The translations under genes were made by a program, and so were the position numbers. From Trichomonas vaginalis G3 (Eukaryota > Parabasalia > Trichomonadida > Trichomonadidae), in NCBI RefSeq assembly GCF_026262505.1, contig NC_067203.1, forward strand, positions 6,262,001 to 6,326,000: DNA of 64,000 bases, read 5' to 3'. This document shows, piece by piece, positions 48,087-58,892 of this stretch. The notes beneath the pieces were generated by a model. That model did no database searches and was not told the origin of the DNA. It saw only the letters and a list, made by a program, of their open reading frames with translations. Each line of letters starts with the position of its first letter. The stretch's first letter is position 1.

Positions 48087-49202
48087 ATGTCGATTTCTCA
48101 GATTGTAAAACAGATTGAGAATTCCGACGGATATTCACTTTCTAAGTATTTTAAGATCGAATACTTGATAAATGAAAAGGAAACATGCGAATCTATTGCA
48201 AAAAATTTAAATTCATTAAAAAATAGTCCTCCATGGAAAGAAATCTTTTCACCATTGCTTAAAATCTGCAAAACTACTTCATCGCAAGAGCAATATTCTC
48301 TTTTTGATCAAGCATCAATGTTATTTGTTAAATCAATGTCAAAATTCGAGAACCAGCTTAAAGTTCCTATTTTCAAATCGATTGTTTTATCATACAAATA
48401 TCTTTCCGCTAATGAACTTGAATCTAGTGTTCAAAAATTAAGATATTTACTCAGTGAAGCAGCAAAAATTCGAAATTGCAATGCAGTAGATGGATCCCCA
48501 TTACTCGCATTAGTTAACTGTTTACTTTCTATCTTCATTTCATTGAATGATTATAATCAAGCCTACAAAGTTTTCGAAACAAATGTTGATAACATTTCTC
48601 TACTTGAAGAATCCAATGTTTTTACTGTTTCAGAACGCGCACAATTTGATTTCAATGCAGGAAAGATCAATGCTGTCTTTGGATACACACAAACAGCCTT
48701 AAAATTTTTAAATGAAGCTTTACGACTTACACCTTTATCTTGTATGTCAGATAGAAGACTTATCCTTACTGTTTTGATTCCTGTACAATTGTCCTTTGGA
48801 ATGATTCCTTCAACAGATTTATTAAATAAATACGAACTCAATGATTTGTTCGGTCCAATTGTTGATTCAATTATAAATGCTGATGTAAGAGAATTCAACC
48901 AAGCATTTGAACAGAGGACAATGATCTTTATTCGACTTGGAATTTGGGATGTAATTTCGAAGGCCAAATTAGTAGTTTATCGTAGAATACTGGAAGCTGT
49001 TTGTCCTCCTGGTACACAGATACAAACTCTTGAAGCTTTTCAAAAGGCAATTTGCGTATTTGACAATGTTTCTTTGGATGAGGCCGAATATGTACTTGCT
49101 AACTTAATTTCAAATCACTACGTTTATGCTTCTATTTCTGATATCCAGAAAAAGTTTGTTCTCAAAAAAGAAGGCGCATTTCCTCCATTTCCTTTTGAGT
49201 AG
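48087..49202 (+). CDS. PCI-domain protein, PCID2/Thp1-like (TREX-2 complex) (371 aa)
   Basis: The ATG at 48087 (MSISQIVKQIENSDGYSLSK) is preferred because upstream sequence is a T run. The protein is helical throughout. The central block GKINAVFGYTQTALKFLNEA, then SDRRLILTVLIPVQLSFGMI and PSTDLLNKYEL matches the PCID2/Thp1/CSN12-like family, and the C-terminal PCI winged helix follows (YRRILEAVCPPGTQIQTLEA; DEAEYVLANLISNHYVYASI). PCID2/Thp1 is the PCI subunit of TREX-2, which couples transcription to mRNA export with Sac3 and Sem1. A CSN12-type assignment is the alternative. It converges on the minus-strand gene at 49431. Confidence 0.78.
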   Translation: MSISQIVKQIENSDGYSLSKYFKIEYLINEKETCESIAKNLNSLKNSPPWKEIFSPLLKICKTTSSQEQYSLFDQASMLFVKSMSKFENQLKVPIFKSIVLSYKYLSANELESSVQKLRYLLSEAAKIRNCNAVDGSPLLALVNCLLSIFISLNDYNQAYKVFETNVDNISLLEESNVFTVSERAQFDFNAGKINAVFGYTQTALKFLNEALRLTPLSCMSDRRLILTVLIPVQLSFGMIPSTDLLNKYELNDLFGPIVDSIINADVREFNQAFEQRTMIFIRLGIWDVISKAKLVVYRRILEAVCPPGTQIQTLEAFQKAICVFDNVSLDEAEYVLANLISNHYVYASISDIQKKFVLKKEGAFPPFPFE

Positions 49203-49430
49203 TGACTGATTCAATGATACTGAATATCACTATAGCTTATATGTTATTATTTTTATAGATTTGTTCGTAATTCTAAATATTATGAAAATTATTTTCATTA
49301 TTAATCGAAATTTTTTCAATATAACAGTATGAGAAGTTTTTTGATGCAATAGAAAATTGACGCTTATGTAATAGGCTCTAAAAAATTATAATAATCTCTA
49401 TAATTTATAAAAATTAATAAACAAATAGAA

Positions 49431-49883
49431 TCAATCATAAAGTTCTGCAAGTTTTGGTATTTCAGGTACTTGTTGGTTGAAAATTTTGTATGAGTTTGGT
49501 GGAGCATCTGGATTAATAGTTAAAGGTTTTGGAAAAGCGATATCATTGAGCATAGATGGAAGTCTAGCTCTAGGATCTGTATATTTGTGATCATGATGGC
49601 GTGGTGGTGGTGGCCTTTCAACTCGATCTCTTCTGTCATCTCGAGATTCACGTCTTTCTGGACTTCTATCTCTCTTTGAATGCATTTTTTCATGTTCTTT
49701 AGGTTCGCGATGTTTTCTGTCATTTTTACGAGAATCTTTTTCTTTGAATTTTGAGTTATCTGATTTTTGTGGTGTTAAACTCTTCGAAGACTTTGGTTTA
49801 TCATCTTTCAGTGAATTTTTCGCAACTACAGGCTTCAGATCATTTGTGTTGCTGATTGGAGCAAAAAAAGGATCATCTTCCAT
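49431..49883 (-). CDS. Charged Arg/Asp/Ser-rich protein, unknown (150 aa)
   Basis: Start ATG 49883 (MEDDPFFAPISNTNDLKPVV). The middle is strongly charged (KEKDSRKNDRKHREPKEHEK; RDRSPERRESRDDRRDRVER), followed by a short Pro/His run (PPPPRHHDHKY). The C-terminal segment is better ordered (LPSMLNDIAFPKPLTINPDA; VPEIPKLAELYD). Such RD/RS-like regions occur in nuclear RNA-processing proteins, which is only a hint. The ordered C-terminus may be the conserved part. No family recognised. Confidence 0.65.
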   Translation of the reverse strand: MEDDPFFAPISNTNDLKPVVAKNSLKDDKPKSSKSLTPQKSDNSKFKEKDSRKNDRKHREPKEHEKMHSKRDRSPERRESRDDRRDRVERPPPPRHHDHKYTDPRARLPSMLNDIAFPKPLTINPDAPPNSYKIFNQQVPEIPKLAELYD

Positions 49884-50328
49884 TTTTGACAATTTGACAC
49901 TTTACAAAATTTTTCTCTTGGAGACATTTTCTGTTACTTATTGCATAAAGTGCATGCCATCAATATTCTGTACTTCGAAAATAAAGAGGCTTATTCTTGA
50001 GGAGGAGTGAAAACAAGTTTTCTGGCGATTAAGATTTTTATCTTTTGATATACTATAGTTTCTATCATTGTTCGTAAGATCAAATGATGTAAAGTGTTAA
50101 TGTTCTTTGGATACATCCAAGTTTAATGGATTTGCAGCAATGTAATAAATACGCCATGAATTTATTCGGAACTAATCATCTTGCATGATAAGAAAATATT
50201 CACAACAGGTATAAATGTAAAAATTTCAAACCTTGTTGACTTGTTAGATTTAAATCTGAGATTAAATTTGAGGTGGAAAATAGTTTAAAATGGTTTGAAA
50301 TTGATTTAATGAATATTTGTCAGCTTAC
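49884..50328. other. Spacer; Polinton 2 may begin in or just after it
   Basis: AT-rich with no gene. No terminal repeat like that of Polinton 1 could be found, so the left end of Polinton 2 is not placed. Confidence 0.3.
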
Positions 50329-50502
50329 ATGGATATCTTATTTGTCAAAAAACGAGATAATTCAATTTTTTCAAGAGATATTGTATCTACATTCTTAAAT
50401 AATGGTATAAAAACATCGATTATTCATGTGTATGCTTCCACACCAATAAACATGAGTAGAAATCAGAGTAGTATGAGTAGTATGATAGGACGGGTTGTGT
50501 GA
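50329..50502 (+). CDS. Short unknown frame (57 aa)
   Basis: ATG 50329 (MDILFVKKRDNSIFSRDIVS), ending in a Ser/Met-rich tail (NMSRNQSSMSSMIGRVV). Composition is protein-like at the start, but no family or promoter is clear. It may be the start of a lost gene at the edge of Polinton 2. Confidence 0.3.
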   Translation: MDILFVKKRDNSIFSRDIVSTFLNNGIKTSIIHVYASTPINMSRNQSSMSSMIGRVV

Positions 50503-50626
50503 CTTTTTTTGTTACATCTATATATAGACGATGCATTAAAATATATTTATTTATAAATCATTAAAAAATTAACATTAATTTTAAAATAATTTATTTTTTA
50601 TCTTTTATAAAAGAAGCTATATATAG

Positions 50627-51217
50627 ATGATGTCAGATATTCCGCGATTAATTAAACATTGTTTAAATCCTGAATGGGTTAAACTTCAATTTAAAAATGA
50701 AGATTGTGAATTATTAAATGAATATGAAAGCCAAAATAAGCTAATGAGGTATAAATATAATGATAAAGAATATTTAATTTCATGGAATCAATGGAGTCAT
50801 AATCAAAGACCTCATAAACGAGAAGAAGAAATTGAAAATAATGAAATGGAAATCATTGATGACATTAAAGAGGATGGAATTCCTAAATTTTGTAGAAAAA
50901 CCTTTAGAACTAAGTTAGGAGCATATAAACGTAGAGTATTAAATCCTGAATATCTTAAACATCAATTTAAAAAGGAAGACTGTGAATTATTAAACGCTAA
51001 TGAATATGAAAATGCTAAATCAAAACTGAGATATAAATATATTGGAAGTGATGAAGGGTGTAAAGATAAAGATAAAGTTTATTCAGTTTCATATAATAAC
51101 TGGCACACGTTAGGGATAAGAAAACATTTAGGAGATTATGGGAAATGTTCCGAATTCTTCAAATCTAGTATGTACGAGAGAGTAAAAGAAATTAGAAATA
51201 ATTATTTTCATGAATAA
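50627..51217 (+). CDS. Protein with two copies of a compact repeat domain, unknown (196 aa)
   Basis: Two similar domains: CLNPEWVKLQFKNEDCELLN with MRYKYNDKEYLISWNQWSHN (residues 13-63), and VLNPEYLKHQFKKEDCELLN with SKLRYKYIGSDE and YSVSYNNWHTLGIRKHLGD (about 104-172). Each has the order CELLN, (L/M)RYKY, then SxNxW. This recalls the strand-strand-helix order of small treble-clef or homing-endonuclease-associated DNA-binding domains found in phages and large viruses, but the zinc ligands of that group are not obvious. Such an assignment is tentative. A T-rich leader with TATATATAG precedes ATG 50627. The stop lies 10 bp before the hairpin element. Confidence 0.55.
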   Translation: MMSDIPRLIKHCLNPEWVKLQFKNEDCELLNEYESQNKLMRYKYNDKEYLISWNQWSHNQRPHKREEEIENNEMEIIDDIKEDGIPKFCRKTFRTKLGAYKRRVLNPEYLKHQFKKEDCELLNANEYENAKSKLRYKYIGSDEGCKDKDKVYSVSYNNWHTLGIRKHLGDYGKCSEFFKSSMYERVKEIRNNYFHE

Positions 51218-51226
51218 AAGATTCAC

Positions 51227-52175
51227 TGTTGCATGCTAAGTTCGGTCAACGATAGAAATTGAGTGGAAATTAATCGTCGAGGAAGTACGATTATGTAAAG
51301 TAAAAAAATGTTGTGGGATTTTTAATATTATATATTATTTTATAATAAAATTTTTTTGAGTCATTTTAAGAAGCACATATAATTTTTTGAATTTAAAAAT
51401 TAAAGTAGTGTCAAACGAATTTATCACTTAATTTAGTACTCAGATTTCTTAAAATTAATGAAAAAAAGGTTTTCTGAGAACTTTTGAGAATGGTTTTCAA
51501 ATTCCATTATTGAAAATATATAGGTATTGTATGAAATTCAAACTCTATATTTATTAAAATTCTAAATTTTTAATAAAATAACTTTTCAGAGGAATATGAT
51601 TTTGAATGGTTGATTAATAAGTATAAAAATGTCTACGATTTTAAGGAGGGAATTGTTCCTTATGAGGTATACATCATAACGATATACCTCATAAGGAACA
51701 ATTCCCTCTTGATAGCTGGGAAACTTTCTCTGAATAACTTATCATTTGGAGAAAGTTCCCCAGCTATCTATTAGGAACTAAAGGCTATGAGGCACTAATA
51801 TATAATCAGTGCCTCATAGCCTTTAGTTCCCTACTAAAAGTGAGAAAACTTGTTCGCAACGCGAAATGATTGCGAACAAGTTTTCTCACTTCAGCGAGGG
51901 AATTGTTCCTTATGAGGTATACATCATAACTATATACCTCATAAGGAACAATTCCCTCTTGATATCCTGGATATTTTTGAATATATTTTTTTAATTAAAG
52001 TTCTCAAAAGTATTATCAAAAGTGATTTTTTAAAAATATCTCCAATTAATTAACTAATTAAAAGTATTATATTTTTAAAATTAAATAGTTTTTCAATTTT
52101 TTTGAAGGAATTGAGATACTTCCCACGACAATAAAATTGAGAGGTTTACATTATGACTGATCTTAGCATGCAACA
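51227..52175. mobile_element. 949-bp inverted-repeat element carrying five hairpins (non-autonomous, MITE-like)
   Basis: The ends are TGTTGCATGCTAAG and its exact inverse; the similarity continues imperfectly inward (for example GAGG/GTGG and GAAGTA blocks). TCAC flanks both ends (51223-51226 and 52176-52179), a possible 4-bp target duplication. The element has no open frame. Its middle, 51646-51958, is an array of five hairpins and the remainder is AT-rich. It lies between two Polinton 2 gene regions. The family is not recognised. Confidence 0.65.
51646..51958. repeat. Array of five consecutive long hairpins
   Basis: Stems: 51646-51671 with 51683-51708 (26 bp, perfect); 51711-51730 with 51749-51768 (20 bp, one mismatch); 51774-51796 with 51808-51830 (23 bp, perfect); 51838-51859 with 51870-51891 (22 bp, perfect); 51896-51921 with 51933-51958 (26 bp, perfect). 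The loops are 10-18 bases. Hairpins 1 and 5 have the same stem sequence (GAGGGAATTGTTCCTTATGA onward), whereas 2, 3 and 4 are unrelated to it and to each other. Hairpin starts are 54-65 bp apart with only a few bases between stems. Confidence 0.92.
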
Positions 52176-52296
52176 TCACTACCATAATGAAATAAAAAAT
52201 AAAAAAATTTTTAAAAAATAAACTTTAGAAATTCATGTCTTACGAAAAATTAAAACTTAGTTATGTTTATTATTTTATTTTTTTATTTTGTATGAA

Positions 52297-53403
52297 ATGA
52301 GCGTCAAAACTAACAATGTTAAAAAATTAGGATTCACAAACGAGGAAATAAAGGATATATTAGAGGAGGTGGGTTATGAAGTTGATAAATATTATTTAAG
52401 AAATTGTAAAAAATTCGCGGAGTTATTAAATGATTTAGATTATGATGGAAAAATGAATAAAGATGATGTTATAAATTTCTTATATCCCACATCTGAAGAA
52501 GAAAAACCTAAAGAACCTGATGTTTTCCCTGAATATTATGAAGAACGGATTAAAGATGATGAATACAATGAAATTGAAAGACTGAAAAAATAAGAGATGA
52601 AATAGATGAAAAAATTAAGGAATTAAGAGAAGTTGAAAAATATAATGAAAATGAAGTAGAGGGCTTAATGAATATCCCAGCTTCAGAATCAGAAGTTCAG
52701 AAATCTCATGAAGAAAGATATAAAAATTATGTCTCAGAATCAACACAAAATTTATTAGATGGTGAAATAGACGAAACACTTTCAGAAGAAGGTACTAAAT
52801 TTATTCGTAAACATAAGTTACAATTTATTGATAATGAAGAATACCCCTGTATCCTACTTTCACCACCTTTAGATTCCGAAAAATTCAAAAAAGCTCTTAA
52901 AAACGTGACATATGCAACTAATACGATTAAGAAAAGAAGATCATGATATTTACACAAATTATTATTTAAATAAATGCACGGGTGTTGATAAAGTTTTTGA
53001 TTTATTAGATAAAATATCAAAAGAAACCATTGGAACCTATAAAATTTTGTGTGATTGTGGTTTCATTATTGAAGATACCAATAATGTTTCATATGAAAGA
53101 ACAGCACCGAAGGAAGACGAGGTTGAAAGGTCTATACCATTCGTTATTAAGAATATAAAAGATATGAAAACGTATAAGCATTATATTTATTCATTTATTT
53201 CAGAAAAAATGGAAGCAACCCATAAAACATCTTCTCATCATTTTATAGCTATTCATACATTCCTTTTCAAAGTTGTGAAATTAAATAAGACAGGAATTAG
53301 ATTTAATGTATCGGGGTATGCATTCTTGAGTAAATTAAAATGTATTCGTCACGTCGCGGATGATAAAAATTTATGTGTTCTTAATTCATTTTATGGGCTT
53401 TAA
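52297..53403 (+). pseudogene. Polinton 2 unknown gene region upstream of PolB
   Basis: Starts at ATG 52297 (MSVKTNNVKKLGFTNEEIKD) after a T-rich leader. It contains an acidic helical part (EEEKPKEPDVFPEYYEERIK), a middle with KHKLQFIDNEEYPCILLSPP, and a 3' part with YKILCDCGFIIEDTNNVSYE and SHHFIAIHTFLFKVVKLNKT. It looks interrupted. No domain is recognised. The position before the polymerase could suit a replication accessory or terminal-protein-like role, but there is no direct evidence. Confidence 0.5.
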
Positions 53404-53452
53404 AAAATAAACTTTATTTTTATTTATTTTTTAATTTTTTATTCTTACATAA

Positions 53453-56400
53453 ATGAACAAAAACGGAACAGCTAAAATGAATGATAATCAAATTAGAGCA
53501 GAAGGTAGAAGGTTATTTAAACGCTTCTATAACATTCCTGATGGTGTTAATCCTAAAACTCGTAGAAGCTATTTAAATGAAGCAATAGATGCATATGATG
53601 GGTTTGATATTTCATCAGAAAGTGAGAGATTAGCGAGAATGTTAAATGTTAATATTGATTTCTATTATTGTGATCCTCAACCAGAAGACGTGGACATAAA
53701 TAAGGTAGACTTTCCATTAGTGGAATCAATAACGATAGATCCAGAATTTGAAACAGTAAATATTTTATTAACACAGAGTCCATGTGGAAAACTTCACGCT
53801 GACAGAATAACAGACGTTGAAGCACTCACCGGCTATAAAGTTTGTCCATATTGTAAAGAAGAAGTTTATTCTATCCATGATGATCCAGAAAGGAAAAACC
53901 AAAGAAGATTTTTAAAGCATTGTGAGAAATGTAAAGAAAATAATGGAAGATTAATTCAAGACGTTCAGTTGCAAAAGACACAGCAACCATATGCACCACA
54001 TATTACGAAACAGAAGATATATCAGTGGTTATTAGCTCACAATTTGCAGAAATATTATAAACCAACAAGATATTATATTACTTTTGACTTTGAAACATTA
54101 GAGACTAAAGAAGAATTACAACTTTCTGAGTGTGCAACTTTGAACGCTTACTTAAAACCATTCATGGTATCATCAACGGTTAAATTAAACGATAAAACAT
54201 ATACGAGGAATTTTTGCTTAACTTCGAGTGATTCTTTTATTTCTGATTGGATTGAGTTTTTATTTTCAACCTGTTCATTAGTTGTTGAATCAAATATTGA
54301 ACAATATGAAGAATTAATGAAGCCGCAAACGGTGGGGACTTTGTCTCATACATTAAATGAAAAACAGAAGGAAGCATTTAAAGAACTTCTAGATGAGGAA
54401 TTCAATAAAGTGAATATCATAGGTTTTAATTCGGGAAAGTTTGATTTGAATTTAATTCTTCGTGATTTAAACACTGCAAAATGGAAAATAAAATCAATGC
54501 TGGGTTCATCTTCACAATTTAAGCAAATCATTGTAAAGAAAACAAACGTTCCATATGAATTGAGATTTATTGACATCAGAAATTATATAGCGGGTGGGAC
54601 ATTAGACCAATTCACTCAAGATTTCGGAAACAATAAATCACGTGTTAAATCCTTTTTCCCTTATCAATTCATCACGTGGGAAAATTACGAAGAAGAATTA
54701 TATAAAGAGGAACCATTCACGAAAGATTCATTTTATTCAGCATTAACCCAAGAAACTATATCAGATAGTGATTATCAAATATATCTCAATGATGCTAAAA
54801 ACTTTAAGAATAGATTAGAATATTTTATTCATTATTGCAATAAAGATGTTGAAATTATGATTGACCCAATTGATAAAATTATTGAAGAAACATTTGTTTA
54901 TAAAATTGACACGCTTCATAATCTTTCTTTATCATCGAACGCTTCAATGATTCGTTACGCTTTAGCATATAAAGACTTTAATCCTAATGAAAAATATCCT
55001 GAGGAAGAGATAGAATCAAGTTTTGAATTAACGAAAAAGTATTGGAAATATAAAATTGAATCATATAAGAAACAAGATGAAAAAGCAGAAAGGGATACTA
55101 AAAATAATGTTTCAATGGATGATTTTCAATACTATCACGATTTAATCCTTTCATCTAAATGCAAAATGTGTGGTAAAGCGTTTACATATGCAAATAAACC
55201 AACATTGGATAGAATCGATAATGAAAAACCACATACCAAAGAAAATTGTCAGTTAATGTGTTGTTATTGCAATGTCGTAAAATCAAATAAAGATGAAGAT
55301 GTTCAACGTTTAAGAATCAATTTAAGAAATTATGCATTAAAAAATAATTTACCAATGACTTTAGATTCAGTTGAAGCTTATCACATTCTCCGTAATGGAA
55401 TTACTGGTGGTCTATCAAATGTTCAACATCGTGTTAATCTTAAAGGAATCACGCACATTAATAAACTTTCATATAGTCCAGAAACTAAAACTGTATCAAA
55501 TGAGGACACTTCCAACATCATGACTCATTTCGTTGGTGTTGATTTTAATTCATTATATCCTTCATCATTTTCATCTAATCCTCATGATTTCATTCAATAT
55601 ACTGACCATAAAATGTATATGCCGGGAAGATTGAATGGTGTTATCATTTGTGATACAGCAACAAAGAAAGCAAAAGCATTGGGAATAATTAAGAAGAAAA
55701 ATACTTTATTCGTGGCTGAAGTAAAGGGTCACATTGATGAAAAATACATTAATGATTACATAAACTTTTTACCGATAATAAGAAACTTAGATATTATCAC
55801 AGATGAAAAAACAATTGGCAGTTTTATGTATAATTACATGAAATCAAACAATCTACCGGTTGACCAGAAACAGAGGAAATTAACTCAGTTAGCATCAACA
55901 TACAACCAATATCAACCATTTTCTTCTTATTATCTTTGGTATCTAATAGACAGATTTCATTTTATCATTGATGACATTCAATCAATTTTAACATTTACTA
56001 AAAACACTTGTTTTAATGAATTTGCGAACAAATTTATGAACGAAAGACAAAAGGCTGAATTAGAAGGAAATAAAGGAAAAAGTTTATTTTGCAAGATTTC
56101 ACTTAATGGATCATATGGTTACGATGCAATGAATACGCAAAATTACGCAAAGACTAAAATAATGAATGCACAGAAGGCACGCGTTGCATGTATGTCAAAT
56201 AAGTTTAAAAACATAAGAGAAATAGGTGAAGATACATATCAAGTGATGCTTAAAGATAGATTTTATAGATGTGATACATGTTTACAAGAGGCATTTTTTA
56301 CTTTAGATAACGCAAAATACTGGTATTTAGTTTTCATTTATGATTTTATGTATAAATGCATGAATGTTAATCGTTTTCATTTCATTGAAGGTGATACTGA

Positions 56401-56921
56401 TTCATCTTATTGGGCAATCGCTGGCGACCCAAATCTTCCTAACACTCAAGCATTTCAAGCACTTGTTACCGATAAACAATTTTATGATAAAAACATTTTC
56501 AAATTCGCACCTTTTGATTTCTTCTGTTTTGATGAGAAATTTAAACCCAAATTAAAGAATAAAGCTGAAGAAAAAGCACATGAGAAAAAAATTATTGGGT
56601 TTAGCAATTGAGAAACAAGGTGATAACATGGTTGCTTTATGTCCTAAGTGTTATACATCATTCAACGGTTCAATTGATGGGGGTGATTTTAAAAAGATTG
56701 CACAAAAAATGAAAGGTGTTGGTTTACGACAAAATAAACAATTAACACCTAAAAATTATTCGGATATAATAAATGATAAAGTGATATTTGATGGTCAGAA
56801 TATTAATTTACAACTTGAAAATGGGTCAATGACTCGCTTAACAATTGGTAAGACTGCATTAACAGGGGCACACACTAAGGCTGTATGTTGTGAAAATGGA
56901 TGTTGTATGCCATTTATTTAA
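53453..56921 (+). pseudogene. PolB: Polinton 2 protein-primed family B DNA polymerase gene region, with an HNH-like insertion
   Basis: In order: an N-terminal Zn-ribbon-like segment (VCPYCKEEVYSIHDDPERK, later HCEKCKEN); exonuclease motifs (YYITFDFETLETKEEL; IIGFNSGKFDLNLILRDL; YFIHYCNKDVEIMI); an inserted treble-clef/HNH-like segment (SKCKMCGKAFTYANKPTLDR, then IDNEKPHTKENCQLMCCYCN); and polymerase motifs A (FVGVDFNSLYPSSF), B (KISLNGSYGYDAMN) and C (FIEGDTDSSYWAI). Protein-primed PolB copies linear Polinton genomes. The HNH-like insertion lies between the exonuclease and palm parts. The region looks interrupted near its 3' part. A T-rich leader precedes ATG 53453. Confidence 0.88.
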
Positions 56922-57046
56922 TACAATTTAAAATTTTATTTTTAATAAAATGCCACAGAAGAGACAAAAGGAACCGTAAATAATGGTTTTGATACTATGA
57001 TTCAAAGAGGTGGGCACCCTTAAACATTTATTTTATTTTTATATAA

Positions 57047-57298
57047 ATGGATAACACAGATTTAAAAATTTTAATTGATGATTTAGTACTTAATCAAAAT
57101 TTTCCTACTTATTATGAATTAAAATCATATCTCCAAAAACATGATAACTATATAACGGGTGATGATATGGATTATTATTATCCGTATTATAAAAATGAAA
57201 TTTTGAAATATCATGATAAAATAATTTCTAAAATTAAAGACAAAATTAAAAATAATGAATATACAAAGGGAAAAACTAATCACAACTTAAACAGTTGA
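57047..57298 (+). CDS. Polinton 2 small acidic/Tyr-rich protein, unknown (83 aa)
   Basis: ATG 57047 (MDNTDLKILIDDLVLNQNFP) follows a TTTATTTTTATATAA leader. The protein is helical with a Tyr-rich centre (DDMDYYYPYYKNEILKYHDK) and a Lys-rich end. Between PolB and this gene, a short leader and start near 56949 (MPQKRQKEP) suggest a lost small gene. No family recognised. Confidence 0.5.
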   Translation: MDNTDLKILIDDLVLNQNFPTYYELKSYLQKHDNYITGDDMDYYYPYYKNEILKYHDKIISKIKDKIKNNEYTKGKTNHNLNS

Positions 57299-57366
57299 AA
57301 GATTTCAAAAAATAAAGTATTAACAGAAGAAGTATTGTATGATGAATTATATAAATTATATAATCA

Positions 57367-57747
57367 TGAGCGCAAAAAACAAAGGTGCAAAACGCCCAGG
57401 TCCTTCAGACCATAAATGATGCACAAGCTTTAATTTATGATTCATTAGTTAAACCATATTCAGCCCGACTTTTAAATGAAGATCAACTTTTGGAATTCAT
57501 CCTTCAACATAAACTCGAAGCGGGAAAGTATATCAAACCTTTATATACAGCATATTTAAAACAAATGAATAGAATACATCCAGAATTAATGAAGGGGGGA
57601 ATGGAATCCAAAATCAAAGCAGATAAAATTAAACACTTGCAACACCAAAACCTCCAACGACAGTACCACCCCCTCCTTCAGTTTAATCCTCTCATCATTC
57701 ACTTTATTATACCCATTTCAAACATTAAAAGAGCAAAAAGATTTTAA
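57367..57747 (+). pseudogene. Polinton 2 unknown gene region
   Basis: Carries MSAKNKGAKRPGPSDH at its start and a helical middle (LLNEDQLLEFILQHKLEAGK; YIKPLYTAYLKQMNRIHPEL). It looks interrupted and directly precedes the integrase remnant. No family recognised. Confidence 0.45.
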
Positions 57748-57759
57748 AAAGGATTTCAA

Positions 57760-58549
57760 GATATTAAATAAAACCAATTGACCCGAAAATTCAACCGTTA
57801 AAGAAAAATTTAGTCGCCCTTCATTTGCTCCATATCCATATTCATACGAAATCGATCATCTGAATATTCAAAAAGAAACGTTACTTATTTATTTGCCATT
57901 AACATTAACACTAGATATTTATATTGCATTCCAGTGAAAGGGAAAACAGAACAGGAAACAAGAAGAGCTATACATATACTTACTAGATCATGAAAGAGTA
58001 AGATAATATCAGGGGTGATGGTGATAAAGGATTTCAGGCGGCTATGGCTCATTATTTCCACAAATTAATTTTTTCTTTTCAACCTCTCCATATACGTTTC
58101 ATAATAAAATAGTTGATGCGGTAATGAGACTCTTAGAGATGCGTTAGGGGTTAACGGTCAGATATACTGGGATGGAAATCATGAGCCCATCATACAACAG
58201 TTAGTATATTATTACAATAATACATGGCATAGAACTATAAACATGAAACCGGGGAAATGAAAAATGATATTTCAAAGAATGGAATATATTAGAAAGCAAA
58301 TGAAAGGTTGAATGATGTTAAACGTGAACAAATTAATTCGGGCTCATGAATTTTAAACAAGGGGATAAAGTTTTGATTCATCTCGATTATGGAAAAACTG
58401 ATAAATCAATGACAAAAAGAAGACGAAGATTTGACACAATAGCTGAATTTGTTAGATATATTAACGGCAATGCATTAGTTGAAGTTGACAATAAATTAAT
58501 AGAAATTCCGATTTATTTTATTACTCCATTATATTTAAATAATATTTAA
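57760..58549 (+). pseudogene. Polinton 2 retroviral-type (rve) integrase gene remnant
   Basis: Heavily decayed, but family features survive: a late core segment (IYWDGNHEPIIQQLVYYYNN, then TWHRTINMKP) that matches the end of the integrase catalytic core, and a C-terminal small beta-barrel-like segment (FKQGDKVLIHLDYGKTDKSM; GNALVEVDNKLIEIPIYFIT). Polinton integrases join element ends to host DNA. Several breaks are present. No equivalent was recognised in Polinton 1. Confidence 0.75.
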
Positions 58550-58568
58550 TTTTTTTATTTCGTAAGAA

Positions 58569-58889
58569 ATGGGTGACAACAAAGCAGCCAAGAGTCCTGA
58601 TTCAATTAAGAGTCAGAGTCCAGACGATGAATATAAAAAGAAACTAAACAGAATTAAATCAAAAATATGCTATTACAAAAAGAAGCCGCAATGTGGTGGG
58701 GCTGATGCCCATAAAACTAAAGTAATTGAAAACGATAAAGAGAGGAAAGAAATAATCGAAAAATTAGAAACTTACCGTTCAATCCTTAAACTGGGTGAAG
58801 CAAAAATAAAAGAATTTAATAGAATAAATAAATTGATTGGAAGAGATGAATTTAATAAAGATGAATTTTTAAACTCTATCCAAATTTAA
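58569..58889 (+). CDS. Polinton 2 basic coiled-coil protein, unknown (106 aa)
   Basis: ATG 58569 (MGDNKAAKSPDSIKSQSPDD) after a T-rich leader. It has a Lys-rich helix (YKKKLNRIKSKICYYKKKPQ), a short CGGADAHKTK turn, and a second charged helix (RKEIIEKLETYRSILKLGEA). It converges on the gene at 58893 with only 3 bp between stops. No family recognised. Confidence 0.5.
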   Translation: MGDNKAAKSPDSIKSQSPDDEYKKKLNRIKSKICYYKKKPQCGGADAHKTKVIENDKERKEIIEKLETYRSILKLGEAKIKEFNRINKLIGRDEFNKDEFLNSIQI

Positions 58890-58892
58890 TTT

